Notes under the pieces: generated by a model | Told to the model about the DNA's origin: nothing | The model's database searches: none | What the model saw: the letters and a program-made list of their open reading frames with translations, nothing else | Source: Armatimonadota bacterium | GTDB lineage: Bacteria; Armatimonadota; Fimbriimonadia; Fimbriimonadales; Fimbriimonadaceae | Direction of reading: 5' to 3' | DNA: 64,000 nucleotides | Assembly: GCA_018268375.1 (NCBI GenBank) | Contig: JAFDWS010000001.1 | Location: forward strand, 648,627 to 712,626 | Position numbers and translations under genes: made by a program | In this document: positions 16,475 through 24,614 of the stretch, piece by piece | Numbering within the stretch: position 1 is the stretch's first letter | Layout: every line of letters starts with the position of its first letter

Positions 16475-19400
16475 GACTTGCCGCCGACGCGGACCCGGTC
16501 GGCCGGTTGTTTCGGCCACACCACCGGGTTCTTTTTGAGCGCGTCCAACATCGCCTTGACCCCGGCGTCCAATTGCGGGTCGCGGCCAGCGACGAACGCA
16601 TTTGGATCGCTCGGAACGTCGATGTCGGGCGAGACGCCGGCGCCCTCGATCACCCAGCCGTCCTTCATCGTGAACATCCCGTAGTCAGGTACGAAGACCT
16701 GACCGCCGTCGGCCAAGGGCCAACCCGGGCTGGAGCCCACCTCTCCGCCCATCGTCCGACGACCGATCAACGGCCCGTTGTTCATGTCGCGGAACCGGTG
16801 CGGAAACTCTTCGCCGCAAGAGATGGCGAACTCGTTGATGAGGCAGCAGCGGGGCCCGATGAACGCGTCGTTCTGGCGCGACCACGGCTCCTTGCTGTTC
16901 CTCATGTTGAAGTAGCCCGACAGCTTCTCGCCGAGAATGTTGTTCACAAAGGTCTGGATGTATCCACCGTTGTTGTAGCGGGTGTCGACGATGAGCGCCT
17001 CCCTGCCGCGCTGCGGGAAGTACTGCTTGACGAAGTCCTGCATGTCTTGGTCGGTCATCGCCGCCAGGTGGAGGTATCCGACCCTCCCGCCGCTCGCCTT
17101 GTCGACATACCGGCGGTTGCTCGCCACCCAATCCAGGTAGCGCATGCGGTTCTCGCTGCCCACCGGCTTGACGAAGACCGTGCGGGCGCCTTCAGCCGAA
17201 GGTTTGTCGTTGACGGTCACGCCAACTGTCTGCCCTGCCCGACCAAGGAGCCGGTCGTACAACTCGATCTCGGAGGCGACGGACACGCCACCGATCTTCA
17301 GGATGTACATGCCCTCCGTCACCTTGAGGCTCGGGTCGGCCAGAGGCGAGCGTTCGGTGGTGCGGAAGCCGTCACCGCGAACGATTTTCGCGATGCGCAG
17401 GCCGCCGTCCGCCGCTTCCAAGTTGATCCCCAGGTAGGCGGGCGCCAACCGCTGCTTGTTGTCCTGCTCGTCGCCAGGCGAGAGGTATTCGTGCGAAGAG
17501 CCGATCTCGGCTTGCATCCATCGGAGCAAGTCGTCGAGCTCGGAGCGGCTGCGGACGCTGGGCAAGAACGCCGAGTACTTGTCGCCGATTAACTTCCAGT
17601 CCAAGCCGTGCATATTGGCGATGTAGAAGTAGTCGCGCAGAAGCCGCCAGGCGTCCCAGAACATCTGCTTCCACTCGGACTTGGGATCGATTTGGAGCTT
17701 GAGCGCACCCCAAGAAACGGAGCCTGTGGCGACCGGCACATCGTTGGCAGTGGTATCGATCACCCGCAAGTTTCCTCCCTGGCCGACGAGGACCTTGCTG
17801 CCGTCCTTACTGAGCTCGAATCCCGTCGCTTGGGTCAAGACACCGGTCTTCTTCGAACCCATATCGAATGTGCTGACGCTGCCCTCGCCCAGCAGGAGGA
17901 TCCGGTCTTTCACCATGGCCGTCTGTGTGAACGTTCCAGCTGGCATAGGCACCTCGATTCGCCTACCGGCCATGCCATCGAAGTCGACCTTGGTCAACTC
18001 CTCCGGCTTGTCGGCGGGCTTGTCGGCCGGCTTCGCCTGATCCTCGTCGGGATCCTTGAGGCCGAAAGGACTTTCAAAGCCAGCCTGAAGCGGATAGAGG
18101 CAAGGCACAGTGGTTGGCCCAAGATTGAGCTGGTTCAGGATTGGATCGTTGTTGACCGCCAGGACGCGCCGGCTCAGGAACACGATGTATTTCCCGTCGC
18201 TGCTAAAGCTCGGAGCAAAGTCGTCAGCGATACCGTCGCCGATAACGTGCAGCTCACCCGCGTTCAGGTCATAGACTTCGACCTGGTCGACCGTCGTGTG
18301 CTCCAGGTTTCGAGCGAAAGTGATGAAACGCGAGTCGGGCGAAAAGCTGACGACAGGGCCGTACCACGTCGAGGAGAAGTGATCGACTTCTTTGTCACTA
18401 CCTGTAGCGACGTCCACGGCCCGTAGCTTCATCTCGCTGGTGTAAGCGACGATCCACTTGCCGTTGGGAGACCATCGCAAGCTCTTGATCTGGCACGGTG
18501 CGAACTTGGTCAGCATCTTCTCGCCTGAGCCGTCCGCGTTGGCCGTCCAAATCTGATACTCGCCTGACTGGTCGCTGACGTAGGCGACTGTCTTTGCGTC
18601 CGGCGACATCTCTGGGATTCTTAGCCGGGCGCCCGGCTTAGCTTTCCAAACTCGCGCCTCGCCTTCGCCCACCGGAAGGCTCACGATCTGTCCTCTGGTC
18701 TCGACGAGCACGCGTTTCGCATTGGGCGAGAGAGAGGAGTCGGAGTAGCCCGTCCGAGCGTCGGTCAGGAACGGCCTCGTGTGGGCTAAATCGCTGTCGA
18801 GAGTGAACGTCGGGCTGGAGACCTTTTCGGTCTCCGGATCGAAACAATCGAGGCTGGTGCCGCGCTGGTAGACCACCTTGTGCCCGTCCGTCGAGAGTTC
18901 CCTGATCTCGACGTCGTAAGGACCGGCCACGACCTTTGGCTTGCCGCCACTGGCGGGAACGCTCATGAGCGTGAACTTGGCGTCCTGCTCGTTGGCAAAG
19001 TAAATGTTGTCGCCACACCAGACGGGGTACTCGTTGGTGCCCTTCTGATCAGTGATCTGCTTGAACTTCGTCCCGTCATACATCCAAATCTGGTTCTGCA
19101 TTCCACCGATGTAGCGGAACCAGTTCGAAGACCACCGGTTGAAGCGCGTAAAGACGTAGTGGTCAGAGTCGTGCCCGAACCAAAGGTGGCTACTGAATTC
19201 GAGCGGGATCTTCTTGAACACGCCGCGGCCCACCGGAGCAAGCCAGTACTCGTAGTTCGTCGGCGTGCCGAACTTGCGGAACACGACGTTCTTGCCGTCC
19301 GGGGTCCATCCTGTGACGGAGCGAAACTCGGAGGCGAAACTCACCCGTCGAGGCGGGCCGCCTTCCACCGGGATGACGTAGGCGCCGCGCAGGCCGTCGT

Positions 19401-19623
19401 ATTCGCCGTGAAACGCGATCATCGTGCCATCGGGACTGAAGCAGGGAGCGTCCTCCTTCCCTTCGTCCTTTGTTAGGCGGACGGCCTTCCCCGTCGTCAG
19501 ATCGCCGAGCCAGATGTCGCCTTCGCAAGAGAAGGTCATCTTGTCTCCGTGAATGTCAGGGTCTTTGAGGATGGGTTGGGCGTCGAGAGCAAGCACAAGT
19601 GCGATCGATGGACAAACGATCAT
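16471..19623 (-). CDS. Tricorn-like S41 family protease
   Basis: Predicted 1050 aa with a signal-like N-terminus (MIVCPSIALVLALDA). Residues about 20-560 contain WD40/PD40 beta-propeller blades, for example CFSPDGTMIAFHGEYDG, SPDAKTVAYVSDQSGEYQIW and SFSSDGKYIVFLSRRVL. These form the two propellers that gate substrates in tricorn protease. A C1 segment (MFWDAWRLLRDYFY, with GSSHEYLSPGDEQD carrying the likely catalytic His) precedes a PDZ-like domain (VTEGMYILKIGGVSV). The S41 catalytic domain has VDTRYNNGGYIQTFV and INEFAISCGEEFP with nucleophile Ser about 935. Tricorn degrades peptides released by upstream proteases. The signal peptide suggests a periplasmic version. It is divergent from a GNAT gene. 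Confidence 0.92.
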   Translation of the reverse strand: MIVCPSIALVLALDAQPILKDPDIHGDKMTFSCEGDIWLGDLTTGKAVRLTKDEGKEDAPCFSPDGTMIAFHGEYDGLRGAYVIPVEGGPPRRVSFASEFRSVTGWTPDGKNVVFRKFGTPTNYEYWLAPVGRGVFKKIPLEFSSHLWFGHDSDHYVFTRFNRWSSNWFRYIGGMQNQIWMYDGTKFKQITDQKGTNEYPVWCGDNIYFANEQDAKFTLMSVPASGGKPKVVAGPYDVEIRELSTDGHKVVYQRGTSLDCFDPETEKVSSPTFTLDSDLAHTRPFLTDARTGYSDSSLSPNAKRVLVETRGQIVSLPVGEGEARVWKAKPGARLRIPEMSPDAKTVAYVSDQSGEYQIWTANADGSGEKMLTKFAPCQIKSLRWSPNGKWIVAYTSEMKLRAVDVATGSDKEVDHFSSTWYGPVVSFSPDSRFITFARNLEHTTVDQVEVYDLNAGELHVIGDGIADDFAPSFSSDGKYIVFLSRRVLAVNNDPILNQLNLGPTTVPCLYPLQAGFESPFGLKDPDEDQAKPADKPADKPEELTKVDFDGMAGRRIEVPMPAGTFTQTAMVKDRILLLGEGSVSTFDMGSKKTGVLTQATGFELSKDGSKVLVGQGGNLRVIDTTANDVPVATGSVSWGALKLQIDPKSEWKQMFWDAWRLLRDYFYIANMHGLDWKLIGDKYSAFLPSVRSRSELDDLLRWMQAEIGSSHEYLSPGDEQDNKQRLAPAYLGINLEAADGGLRIAKIVRGDGFRTTERSPLADPSLKVTEGMYILKIGGVSVASEIELYDRLLGRAGQTVGVTVNDKPSAEGARTVFVKPVGSENRMRYLDWVASNRRYVDKASGGRVGYLHLAAMTDQDMQDFVKQYFPQRGREALIVDTRYNNGGYIQTFVNNILGEKLSGYFNMRNSKEPWSRQNDAFIGPRCCLINEFAISCGEEFPHRFRDMNNGPLIGRRTMGGEVGSSPGWPLADGGQVFVPDYGMFTMKDGWVIEGAGVSPDIDVPSDPNAFVAGRDPQLDAGVKAMLDALKKNPVVWPKQPADRVRVGGKS

Positions 19624-19668
19624 AGTGAGAACTTACCTTTTGCACCAGTAGACTCGTTAGCATAAACG

Positions 19669-20139
19669 ATGACGGAGAAGTGGACGCCACGATCGGCAAC
19701 GGCAGCGGATACGCAAGAAATCGCCCGCATCCTCATCTTGACCATCTTGAGCGACCACGCTCCCCACCTGCCGGAACCGCCTGATCCCATGTCCGTTTCG
19801 CGGGCCAGCGACAAGCTGTCGGAAGAGTGGCCGAAGATGGCAGTGGTCGAGGACGACGACAATGTCGCGGGACTCGTGATGGTCGTCGACAACAAAGTGG
19901 AGGCCCTGAACGTGCTCCCGCGCTACCAGGGGTTGGGTGCCGGTTCGGCTCTCTTGAATTGGGCAGAACACCGTATAGCCCGACTGCATTCGACGGCCGA
20001 AGTCAACACATATGCGTCGAACGCGGACGCGATCAGGTTCTATGAAAGGGCCGGGTATCAGGTTAGTAAGCGATGGAGCTCCACGGCCTTCACGCGGTTG
20101 CCCGTCGACATGGTGACCATGACGAAGCCTCTTAGTTAG
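19669..20139 (+). CDS. GNAT family N-acetyltransferase
   Basis: Predicted 156 aa. The acetyl-CoA binding core shows strand-loop-helix VDNKVEALNVLPRYQGLGAGSALLNWAEHRI (motif A 'QGLGAGSAL') and a later motif NTYASNADAIRFYERAGYQV, both standard for the GNAT superfamily. The N-terminus (RSATAADTQEIARIL) is also typical. It would transfer an acetyl group from acetyl-CoA to an unidentified amine in the cytoplasm. The gene stands alone, divergent from the tricorn protease with 45 bp between the starts. Confidence 0.9.
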   Translation: MTEKWTPRSATAADTQEIARILILTILSDHAPHLPEPPDPMSVSRASDKLSEEWPKMAVVEDDDNVAGLVMVVDNKVEALNVLPRYQGLGAGSALLNWAEHRIARLHSTAEVNTYASNADAIRFYERAGYQVSKRWSSTAFTRLPVDMVTMTKPLS

Positions 20140-20205
20140 AGTGGCTGAGCCCTTCAAGGCGAAGATTAGGGAACCTTTGCTCCCTGCCGAATGGCATAAT
20201 CCCCT

Positions 20206-20637
20206 ATGGCCAAAGGAAAGCCTTCTCTCTTATTCGCCGCACTCGCGGTCACGTTCTTCACGATTGGTTGCTCCAGCCCTGACAGCAACGCCAGCGCCAC
20301 GACGGGCGGAGGCACGACGACCACGACGACGGGCGGCGAGGCACCGAAAGACACCAAGTCTGAAACCCCGACTGCGACGGCCGTCGACTTCGAGAAGGAC
20401 GTGAAGCCAGTCATCGAGGCGACCTGCATCAAGTGCCACAGTGGGCCGGAGGCGAAAGGCCACATCGACATGACCTTGCTCAAGACGAACGACGACGCGA
20501 AGGCCAACAAGGCGATGATTGAAAAGATGGCGAAGGAAGTCGAAGAAGGCAAGATGCCGCCGCCGAAGATCAAGACCTTGACCGAAGACGAGAGGACAAA
20601 GATCGCCACCATGCTCAAATCTGTCGCCTCGATGTGA
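20206..20637 (+). CDS. Cytochrome-c-like lipoprotein
   Basis: Predicted 143 aa. The signal peptide ends in a lipobox (FTIGC, Cys 24), followed by a low-complexity Thr/Gly linker (TTGGGTTTTTTGGEA). A small domain starts FEKDVKPVIEATCIKCHSGPEAKGHIDMT with one CxxCH haem-binding motif and continues EEGKMPPPKIKTLTEDERTKI. This matches the planctomycete-type cytochrome c (PSCyt/'DUF1588-like') modules in which 'MPP' supplies the axial Met. It is probably an envelope-anchored electron carrier. A CATAAT sequence ends 6 nt before the ATG (20193-20198), so the mRNA may have almost no leader. Confidence 0.8.
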   Translation: MAKGKPSLLFAALAVTFFTIGCSSPDSNASATTGGGTTTTTTGGEAPKDTKSETPTATAVDFEKDVKPVIEATCIKCHSGPEAKGHIDMTLLKTNDDAKANKAMIEKMAKEVEEGKMPPPKIKTLTEDERTKIATMLKSVASM

Positions 20638-20703
20638 CAGGAACTTGAGCACTGAACTCGCTCGTAAGAACAGCGTCCCTACTTTGGAGGCTAGAAGAAC
20701 CCT

Positions 20704-21417
20704 ATGAAGAAATTGTTCGTGATCGCTATGGTCGCTGCCCTCGCTGTGGCGAGCCAGGCACAAACTGGAGGCGGGCGCGGCTTTGGCGGCGGTGCCCGTG
20801 GCCAGAGCTTGACCGGACTTCTGCAACGCGCGGACGTCCAGACCGAACTCAAACTCCGTGACGACCAAAAGTCCAAGCTGCCCCAGCAAGGTCAGCGCGG
20901 TGGTGCTGGCGGTGGCCAGCGCGGTGGCGCCGGCGGAGGCCAGAACGGCGGCGGTGGTGGAGGCGGCGTCGGCACCGGTGGCGGTGGCCGTAACGGCGGC
21001 GGCGGTGCTGGCGGAGGAACCTTCGATCCTGCCGCAGCGCAGCAGCGCCAGATGGAGCGCGAAAAGGCTATCCTCGACGTTCTCGATGCCGGGCAGGTCA
21101 AGCGCCTTCGCGAGCTCTACGTGCAACGCGTCGGCAACCGCGTCGCCCTTCGAAAGGACTTCCAGGACGAGCTCGGGCTCTCCGACGGCCAGCGACAGCA
21201 GATCACTGACCTGCAAGCCAAGCAACGCGAAGCGAACGCGTCTGTCATGGAGAAAATGCGCAACGGAGAGATCGACCGCGACCAGATCCGCGACATCATG
21301 CAGAAGAACGATAAGGCACTCGACGAGGAGATCGGCAAGATCTTCACCGCCGAGCAAGCTGGCAAGCTCAAGACGATGGCTGGCGCGCCCTTCAAGTTCG
21401 AAGACAACAACGGCTGA
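20704..21417 (+). CDS. Secreted Gly-rich protein with C-terminal helical (Spy-like) domain
   Basis: Predicted 237 aa. The signal peptide (KKLFVIAMVAALAVASQAQ) is followed by a Gly-rich segment (GGGRGFGGGARGQ). A short helical stretch comes next (LLQRADVQTELKLRDDQKSKL), then a 45-residue Gly/Gln/Arg low-complexity tract at about 66-105. The C-terminal charged helical region (REKAILDVLDAGQVKRLREL...LGLSDGQRQQITDLQAKQREAN) resembles Spy/CpxP-like 'LTxxQ' proteins that bind unfolded or periplasmic partners. The pattern 'LxLsdxQrxqi' is the main support. A strong terminator follows the stop at once. Specific role unknown. Confidence 0.75.
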   Translation: MKKLFVIAMVAALAVASQAQTGGGRGFGGGARGQSLTGLLQRADVQTELKLRDDQKSKLPQQGQRGGAGGGQRGGAGGGQNGGGGGGGVGTGGGGRNGGGGAGGGTFDPAAAQQRQMEREKAILDVLDAGQVKRLRELYVQRVGNRVALRKDFQDELGLSDGQRQQITDLQAKQREANASVMEKMRNGEIDRDQIRDIMQKNDKALDEEIGKIFTAEQAGKLKTMAGAPFKFEDNNG

Positions 21418-21432
21418 ACTCTCGACGACAAC

Positions 21433-21467
21433 CCCCGTCGCTCATGGCGCGACGGGGTTTTCTTTTT
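21433..21467 (+). terminator. Rho-independent terminator after the Gly-rich secreted protein
   Basis: The perfect 9-bp stem CCCCGTCGC (21433-21441) and GCGACGGGG (21449-21457) has a 7-nt loop. It is followed by TTTTCTTTTTG. It sits 15 bp after the stop codon of the plus-strand gene and just before the end of the convergent VOC gene. Confidence 0.93.
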
Positions 21468-21473
21468 GTTGCC

Positions 21474-21890
21474 TCAATGGGGTTTTTGTTGCGTCATGCT
21501 GAACCAGTTTCCCGAGTCGTCGACCATGATCGCTTCGATCCCATAGAACTGGTCTTCGGGCTCGCCTTTGAACTGGACGCCCTTGGCTTTGAGTTCTTCG
21601 TAAGTGGCGCGGCAGTCATCGACCGCAAAGGCACCAGCACCCATGAGTCCGTCGTCCTGTAGCTTCTTGAACATGGCCACGTGCTCGTCGGTCATGTGTT
21701 CTCCGGCCGCGATCTTGAAGAGGATGATCTCAAGGTCAGGCTGCCCCTTCGGGCCCACGGTCAGCCACCGGAAGCCACCATCCATCGTCGCATCGGTCCG
21801 AACCTCCAGGCGCAGTTTGTTGACATAGAAATCGTAAGCCGATTCTTGATCCTTGACGAAGATCGGCGCGTGGGAATAGCGGGTGATCAT
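21474..21890 (-). CDS. VOC (glyoxalase/bleomycin-resistance fold) protein
   Basis: Predicted 138 aa, starting at the ATG at 21890 (MITRYSHAPIFVKDQESAYDFYVNKL). Two beta-alpha-beta-beta-beta modules are visible: RWLTVGPKGQPDLEIILF ends the first and GAGAFAVDDCRATYEELKAKGV begins the second, closing with YGIEAIMVDDSGNWFSMTQ. Metal-ligand positions (His 7, Glu in LEIIL, and a late Asp/Glu) look present. Members act on small molecules or sequester toxic compounds; the substrate is unknown. It lies downstream of an ArsR/AraC regulator pair in the same orientation, which suggests they control it. Confidence 0.85.
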   Translation of the reverse strand: MITRYSHAPIFVKDQESAYDFYVNKLRLEVRTDATMDGGFRWLTVGPKGQPDLEIILFKIAAGEHMTDEHVAMFKKLQDDGLMGAGAFAVDDCRATYEELKAKGVQFKGEPEDQFYGIEAIMVDDSGNWFSMTQQKPH

Positions 21891-21950
21891 AGCATTGACT
21901 CTCGCAACGATTCTATTGCGGCACACGGCCCGCTGTCTTCTCGAATCTTG

Positions 21951-22373
21951 CTATTCGCCCAGGCGCAGAGGGAGCGGGCGCACGAAACAGTGAGGCACAA
22001 GCTTGTACGTCCACAATTGGCCAAGTTCGAAGAAACGCCGCGTCTCGTTACGGAACTCCGTTGGCGAACAACCCGTGACATCCCGAAACCGAGACGAGAA
22101 GGTGCCGAGGCTCGAATAGCCGACCTCGAGGCAAATCTCGGTCACCGTCAAGTCGCTTTCAAGGAGCAGCTTCTTTGCATGTTCGGCCCTGAGCCTTGTC
22201 ACGAACTCAAGCGGAGTCTCCCTGAACAGCCCCGAATAGAGCCGGTGGAAGTGAAAGGGCGAGAAATACGCCTGCGAAGCTGCTTCCTCAAGCGTGATGG
22301 GCCGCTGATAGCTCTCCTTCAGGAAAGTACGGGATCGGTCAAGGCGCTCGACCACCTCGCGCGGGAGGATCAT
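21951..22373 (-). CDS. AraC-type DNA-binding regulator, HTH domain only
   Basis: Predicted 140 aa. I start it at the ATG at 22373 (MILPREVVERLDRSRTFL), overlapping the ArsR stop by ATGA. The double helix-turn-helix spans nearly the whole protein: ITLEEAASQAYFSPFHFHRLYSGLF and VTEICLEVGYSSLGTFSSRFRDVTG. There is no separate sensor domain. The upstream overlapping gene encodes an ArsR-like HTH protein, so the two regulators are translationally coupled. The likely target is the VOC gene 60 bp downstream. Confidence 0.9.
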   Translation of the reverse strand: MILPREVVERLDRSRTFLKESYQRPITLEEAASQAYFSPFHFHRLYSGLFRETPLEFVTRLRAEHAKKLLLESDLTVTEICLEVGYSSLGTFSSRFRDVTGCSPTEFRNETRRFFELGQLWTYKLVPHCFVRPLPLRLGE

Positions 22374-22648
22374 GCTCCCATTGTAGTCGAGAGCCAAACC
22401 GCCAAGTCGCCGAGGCGCCTCTGGTCGAGAGTCAACCAGTGCTCGCGGCCGGACTTGAGGCGGCGCAACAGCCCGGCCCGCTCCAACACCATGATGTGCT
22501 TCGACACCGAGTTCAGCGAGATCGGGAACATGCCTGCCAGTTCGGTCACCATGGCCTCGCCCTCTTTCAACCGAAGAACGATGGCACGCCGCGTCGGATC
22601 CGACAGCGCATGGAGCCCTGAGTCGATTTCTGCCGCACTGAGCATCAT
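22370..22648 (-). CDS. ArsR-family HTH transcriptional regulator
   Basis: Predicted 92 aa winged-helix protein. The HTH reads ALSDPTRRAIVLRLKEGEAMVTELA...PISLNSVSKHIMVLERAGLLRRLKSGREHWLTL, a standard ArsR/SmtB core. No Cys-rich metal-sensing motif is visible. ArsR proteins of this kind often sit beside SRPBCC/AHSA1 or VOC genes and control them. Here it overlaps the AraC-type gene by 4 bp and lies 22 bp after the DUF1801 gene, which makes a DUF1801-ArsR-AraC-VOC cluster on the minus strand. Confidence 0.92.
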   Translation of the reverse strand: MMLSAAEIDSGLHALSDPTRRAIVLRLKEGEAMVTELAGMFPISLNSVSKHIMVLERAGLLRRLKSGREHWLTLDQRRLGDLAVWLSTTMGA

Positions 22649-22670
22649 TCACCCTTTCGGATGATTTATG

Positions 22671-23144
22671 TTACCTCTTCTTGCCTGACTTAGAAGAAGC
22701 TAGCGTTTCCAGATAAGCAGTGACGTACCTGTCGACCGGTACTTTCGCGATGGCCGCGCCCAGAACGTCGAGCGCAAGATCGTCTAGGCGCTTGAATCGC
22801 AAGCAGGCCTTACCCATGTCGAGCTTCTTGCCCGCTTTCGCCCACTCTTGGGTGAGCCAGTCTCGGACTTCCGCGCTTCCGTAGACCCCCATCAGATAGA
22901 CCGCCATGTGATTCTTCTGACTGGCGAGGGAGGCGTACATCAACGGCTGCTTCGGGTCGCAGTGGTAGCCCTGGGGCAAGATGCTGTGGGGAACGAAATA
23001 ACCGATCATTCCGTAGAGCATCCCTTCCTCATAGCCTTTGGGCAGGTTTTTCAAAATGACGCCCCGAACTGCGCCAACAGCCTCCCTTCGGTCAGCTGGA
23101 AGCGAGGCTAGGTATTCGTCGACGGTCTTTGCCTGACTAGTCAT
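22671..23144 (-). CDS. DUF1801 protein (YdhG/CyaY-like fold)
   Basis: Predicted 157 aa soluble protein. The pattern TVDEYLASLPADRREAVGAVRGVILKNLPKGYEEGMLYGMIGYFVPH, then MYASLASQKNHMAVYLMGVYG, then LDMGKACLRFKRLDDL identifies the DUF1801 family. This family shares the YdhG-like fold and is commonly found with ArsR-type regulators and DinB/VOC proteins. Biochemical function unknown. The last residues are basic (SSKSGKKR). It is probably the first gene of the DUF1801-ArsR-AraC-VOC transcript. Confidence 0.85.
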   Translation of the reverse strand: MTSQAKTVDEYLASLPADRREAVGAVRGVILKNLPKGYEEGMLYGMIGYFVPHSILPQGYHCDPKQPLMYASLASQKNHMAVYLMGVYGSAEVRDWLTQEWAKAGKKLDMGKACLRFKRLDDLALDVLGAAIAKVPVDRYVTAYLETLASSKSGKKR

Positions 23145-23153
23145 GGCCGACTT

Positions 23154-23411
23154 TTACCTGGAGCGTTTGCCCTCGATCGGCCACCGAGTGAACGCAAAGC
23201 CCAGCAAGAACAAGATGTTCACACATGGGACGAGGAGCATCAGCGACCAGCAACCCGCATAGCCAGCACGCTTCACGATGACCCAGTGAGAGACCAGCGT
23301 CATGATCGCGAGCGAGAACCCGATGATCGCAAGGATCATGGACGGCAGTCCCATCACCCAGTGTGCGGCGTGTCCGATGAGCCTGTACACTTCGCTCTCG
23401 AACACTTTCAT
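23154..23411 (-). CDS. Small two-helix membrane protein, paralogue of its upstream neighbour
   Basis: Predicted 85 aa from the ATG at 23411, which overlaps the stop of the upstream gene by ATGA; the longer frame is a shadow. It has two hydrophobic segments (MGLPSMILAIIGFSLAIMTLVSHWVI and SLMLLVPCVNILFLLGFAF). The segment VKRAGYAGCWSLMLLVP...FAFTRWPIEGK closely parallels AKRAGFSRWSSLWLLLP...FAFARWPVESK in the neighbouring protein, so the pair arose by tandem duplication. Function unknown. Confidence 0.7.
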   Translation of the reverse strand: MKVFESEVYRLIGHAAHWVMGLPSMILAIIGFSLAIMTLVSHWVIVKRAGYAGCWSLMLLVPCVNILFLLGFAFTRWPIEGKRSR

Positions 23412-23650
23412 CTGCCCTTCTTCACCTTCTTCGACCTGGACTTTGATTCGACGGGCCACCTTGCGAACGCGAAGACGATCGTCGCCAAGCTTCCAACGAT
23501 AGGGAGGAGCAACCAGAGCGAAGACCATCGAGAAAACCCGGCGCGTTTGGCGATCTGACCGTACACCAAGAGCACGAGGAGAGCCGAAATGATCGCTGTT
23601 ATCGGCGAGGCATCGGCCAGCAGAGTGCGACCAAGCTTCACATCGTCCAT
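23408..23650 (-). CDS. Small two-helix membrane protein, paralogue of its downstream neighbour
   Basis: Predicted 80 aa from the ATG at 23650 (MDDVKLGRTLLADASPITAII). An earlier in-frame Met would run into the divergent transporter gene. Two hydrophobic segments (ITAIISALLVLLVYGQI and SSLWLLLPIVGSLATIVFAFA) flank the shared motif 'xKRAG(F/Y)xxxxSLxLLxP'; a basic tail (KSRSKKVKKGR) follows. The gene is translationally coupled to its paralogue by an ATGA overlap, which suggests that the two proteins are made together and may form a hetero-oligomer. Function unknown. Confidence 0.7.
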   Translation of the reverse strand: MDDVKLGRTLLADASPITAIISALLVLLVYGQIAKRAGFSRWSSLWLLLPIVGSLATIVFAFARWPVESKSRSKKVKKGR

Positions 23651-23730
23651 CGCTCGGAGGCTGTCCCAATCCACGTCAATGTTCCGACGTGCCACTGGGC
23701 CAAACCGGCGCGGCCCGGTATACATCGCAC

Positions 23731-24594
23731 ATGAGCGAACACGTGCCACCGTGGAGGACAGCGGTCCTCTGCGGTGTCGCGCTCTGCTCGTTTGCGGCTA
23801 ACTCGCTACTATGCCGCCTCGCCTTGCGGTCAGGCTCTATCGACCCGACAAGCTTCACAGCGATCAGGCTCGCATCAGGGGCGATCGTGCTCGGCATTCT
23901 TGTCTCCTTTCGCAGACAGAACCCGTGGAAACGGGAGTCTTGGTTGTCCGGTGTCCTTCTCTTCCTTTACGCGATCTGCTTCTCTCTCGCGTACCTCGGC
24001 CTCTCGGCGGGCACCGGTGCATTGGTGCTCTTTGGATCGGTGCAGACAACGATGATCGGCTACGGCATCTTGAGGAAACAGCATCCCGAGGCGAAGGAGT
24101 GGATCGGACTGCTCCTTGGCTCGGCAGGCGTCGTCTACCTCGTCCTGCCCGGCGTCATGGCGCCGCCTCTCTTTTCGGCACTCCTTATGGCAGCAGCGGG
24201 CGCCGCATGGGGCCTCTATTCGATCCGTGGCAAGGCAAACAAAGACCCCGTCGCCTCCACCGCCGCCAACTTTCTCTGGAGCATGCCATTGGGAGCCGTT
24301 CTTATGGTGCTCGCAGGGAATGCCCACCACGCGTCCTCAGCCGGGGTGCTCTACGCGATCGTGAGCGGGGCGATCACGTCTGGGCTTGGTTATGTCGTTT
24401 GGTACGCCGCCCTCAAGCACCTGAGCAGCAACCAGGCAGCCATCCTCCAACTCAGCGTCCCCGTCTTGGCAGCAATCGGAGGAGTCACGTTCCTTCAAGA
24501 GACCATGACTTGGCGACTCGTCCTGTGCTCGGCGCTAGTGTTCAGCGGCGTCCTTGTTACCTTGCGCGGCTCAGGCGTCCCAAGAGCCCGATAA
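23731..24594 (+). CDS. EamA/DMT-family transporter
   Basis: Predicted 287 aa, starting at the ATG at 23731 (MSEHVPPWRTAVLCGVALCSFAANSLLCRLAL). Ten hydrophobic segments in two EamA repeats are evident. The first repeat has 'NSLLCRLALRSGSIDPTSFTAIRLASGAIVL'; the second has GAAWGLYSIRGKANKDPVASTAANFL and SSNQAAILQLSVPVLAAIGGVTFLQE. Both are diagnostic of drug/metabolite exporters of the RhaT/EamA group. Substrate unknown. It is divergent from the small paralogous membrane-protein pair. Confidence 0.92.
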   Translation: MSEHVPPWRTAVLCGVALCSFAANSLLCRLALRSGSIDPTSFTAIRLASGAIVLGILVSFRRQNPWKRESWLSGVLLFLYAICFSLAYLGLSAGTGALVLFGSVQTTMIGYGILRKQHPEAKEWIGLLLGSAGVVYLVLPGVMAPPLFSALLMAAAGAAWGLYSIRGKANKDPVASTAANFLWSMPLGAVLMVLAGNAHHASSAGVLYAIVSGAITSGLGYVVWYAALKHLSSNQAAILQLSVPVLAAIGGVTFLQETMTWRLVLCSALVFSGVLVTLRGSGVPRAR

Positions 24595-24614
24595 CCGATC
24601 GTCAGGGCCAAGGT

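Noticed and set aside
20904..21021. Gly-rich tract considered as a DNA repeat or variable region
   Set aside because: It varies irregularly at DNA level and is simply a GGT/GGC-rich coding tract in the secreted protein.
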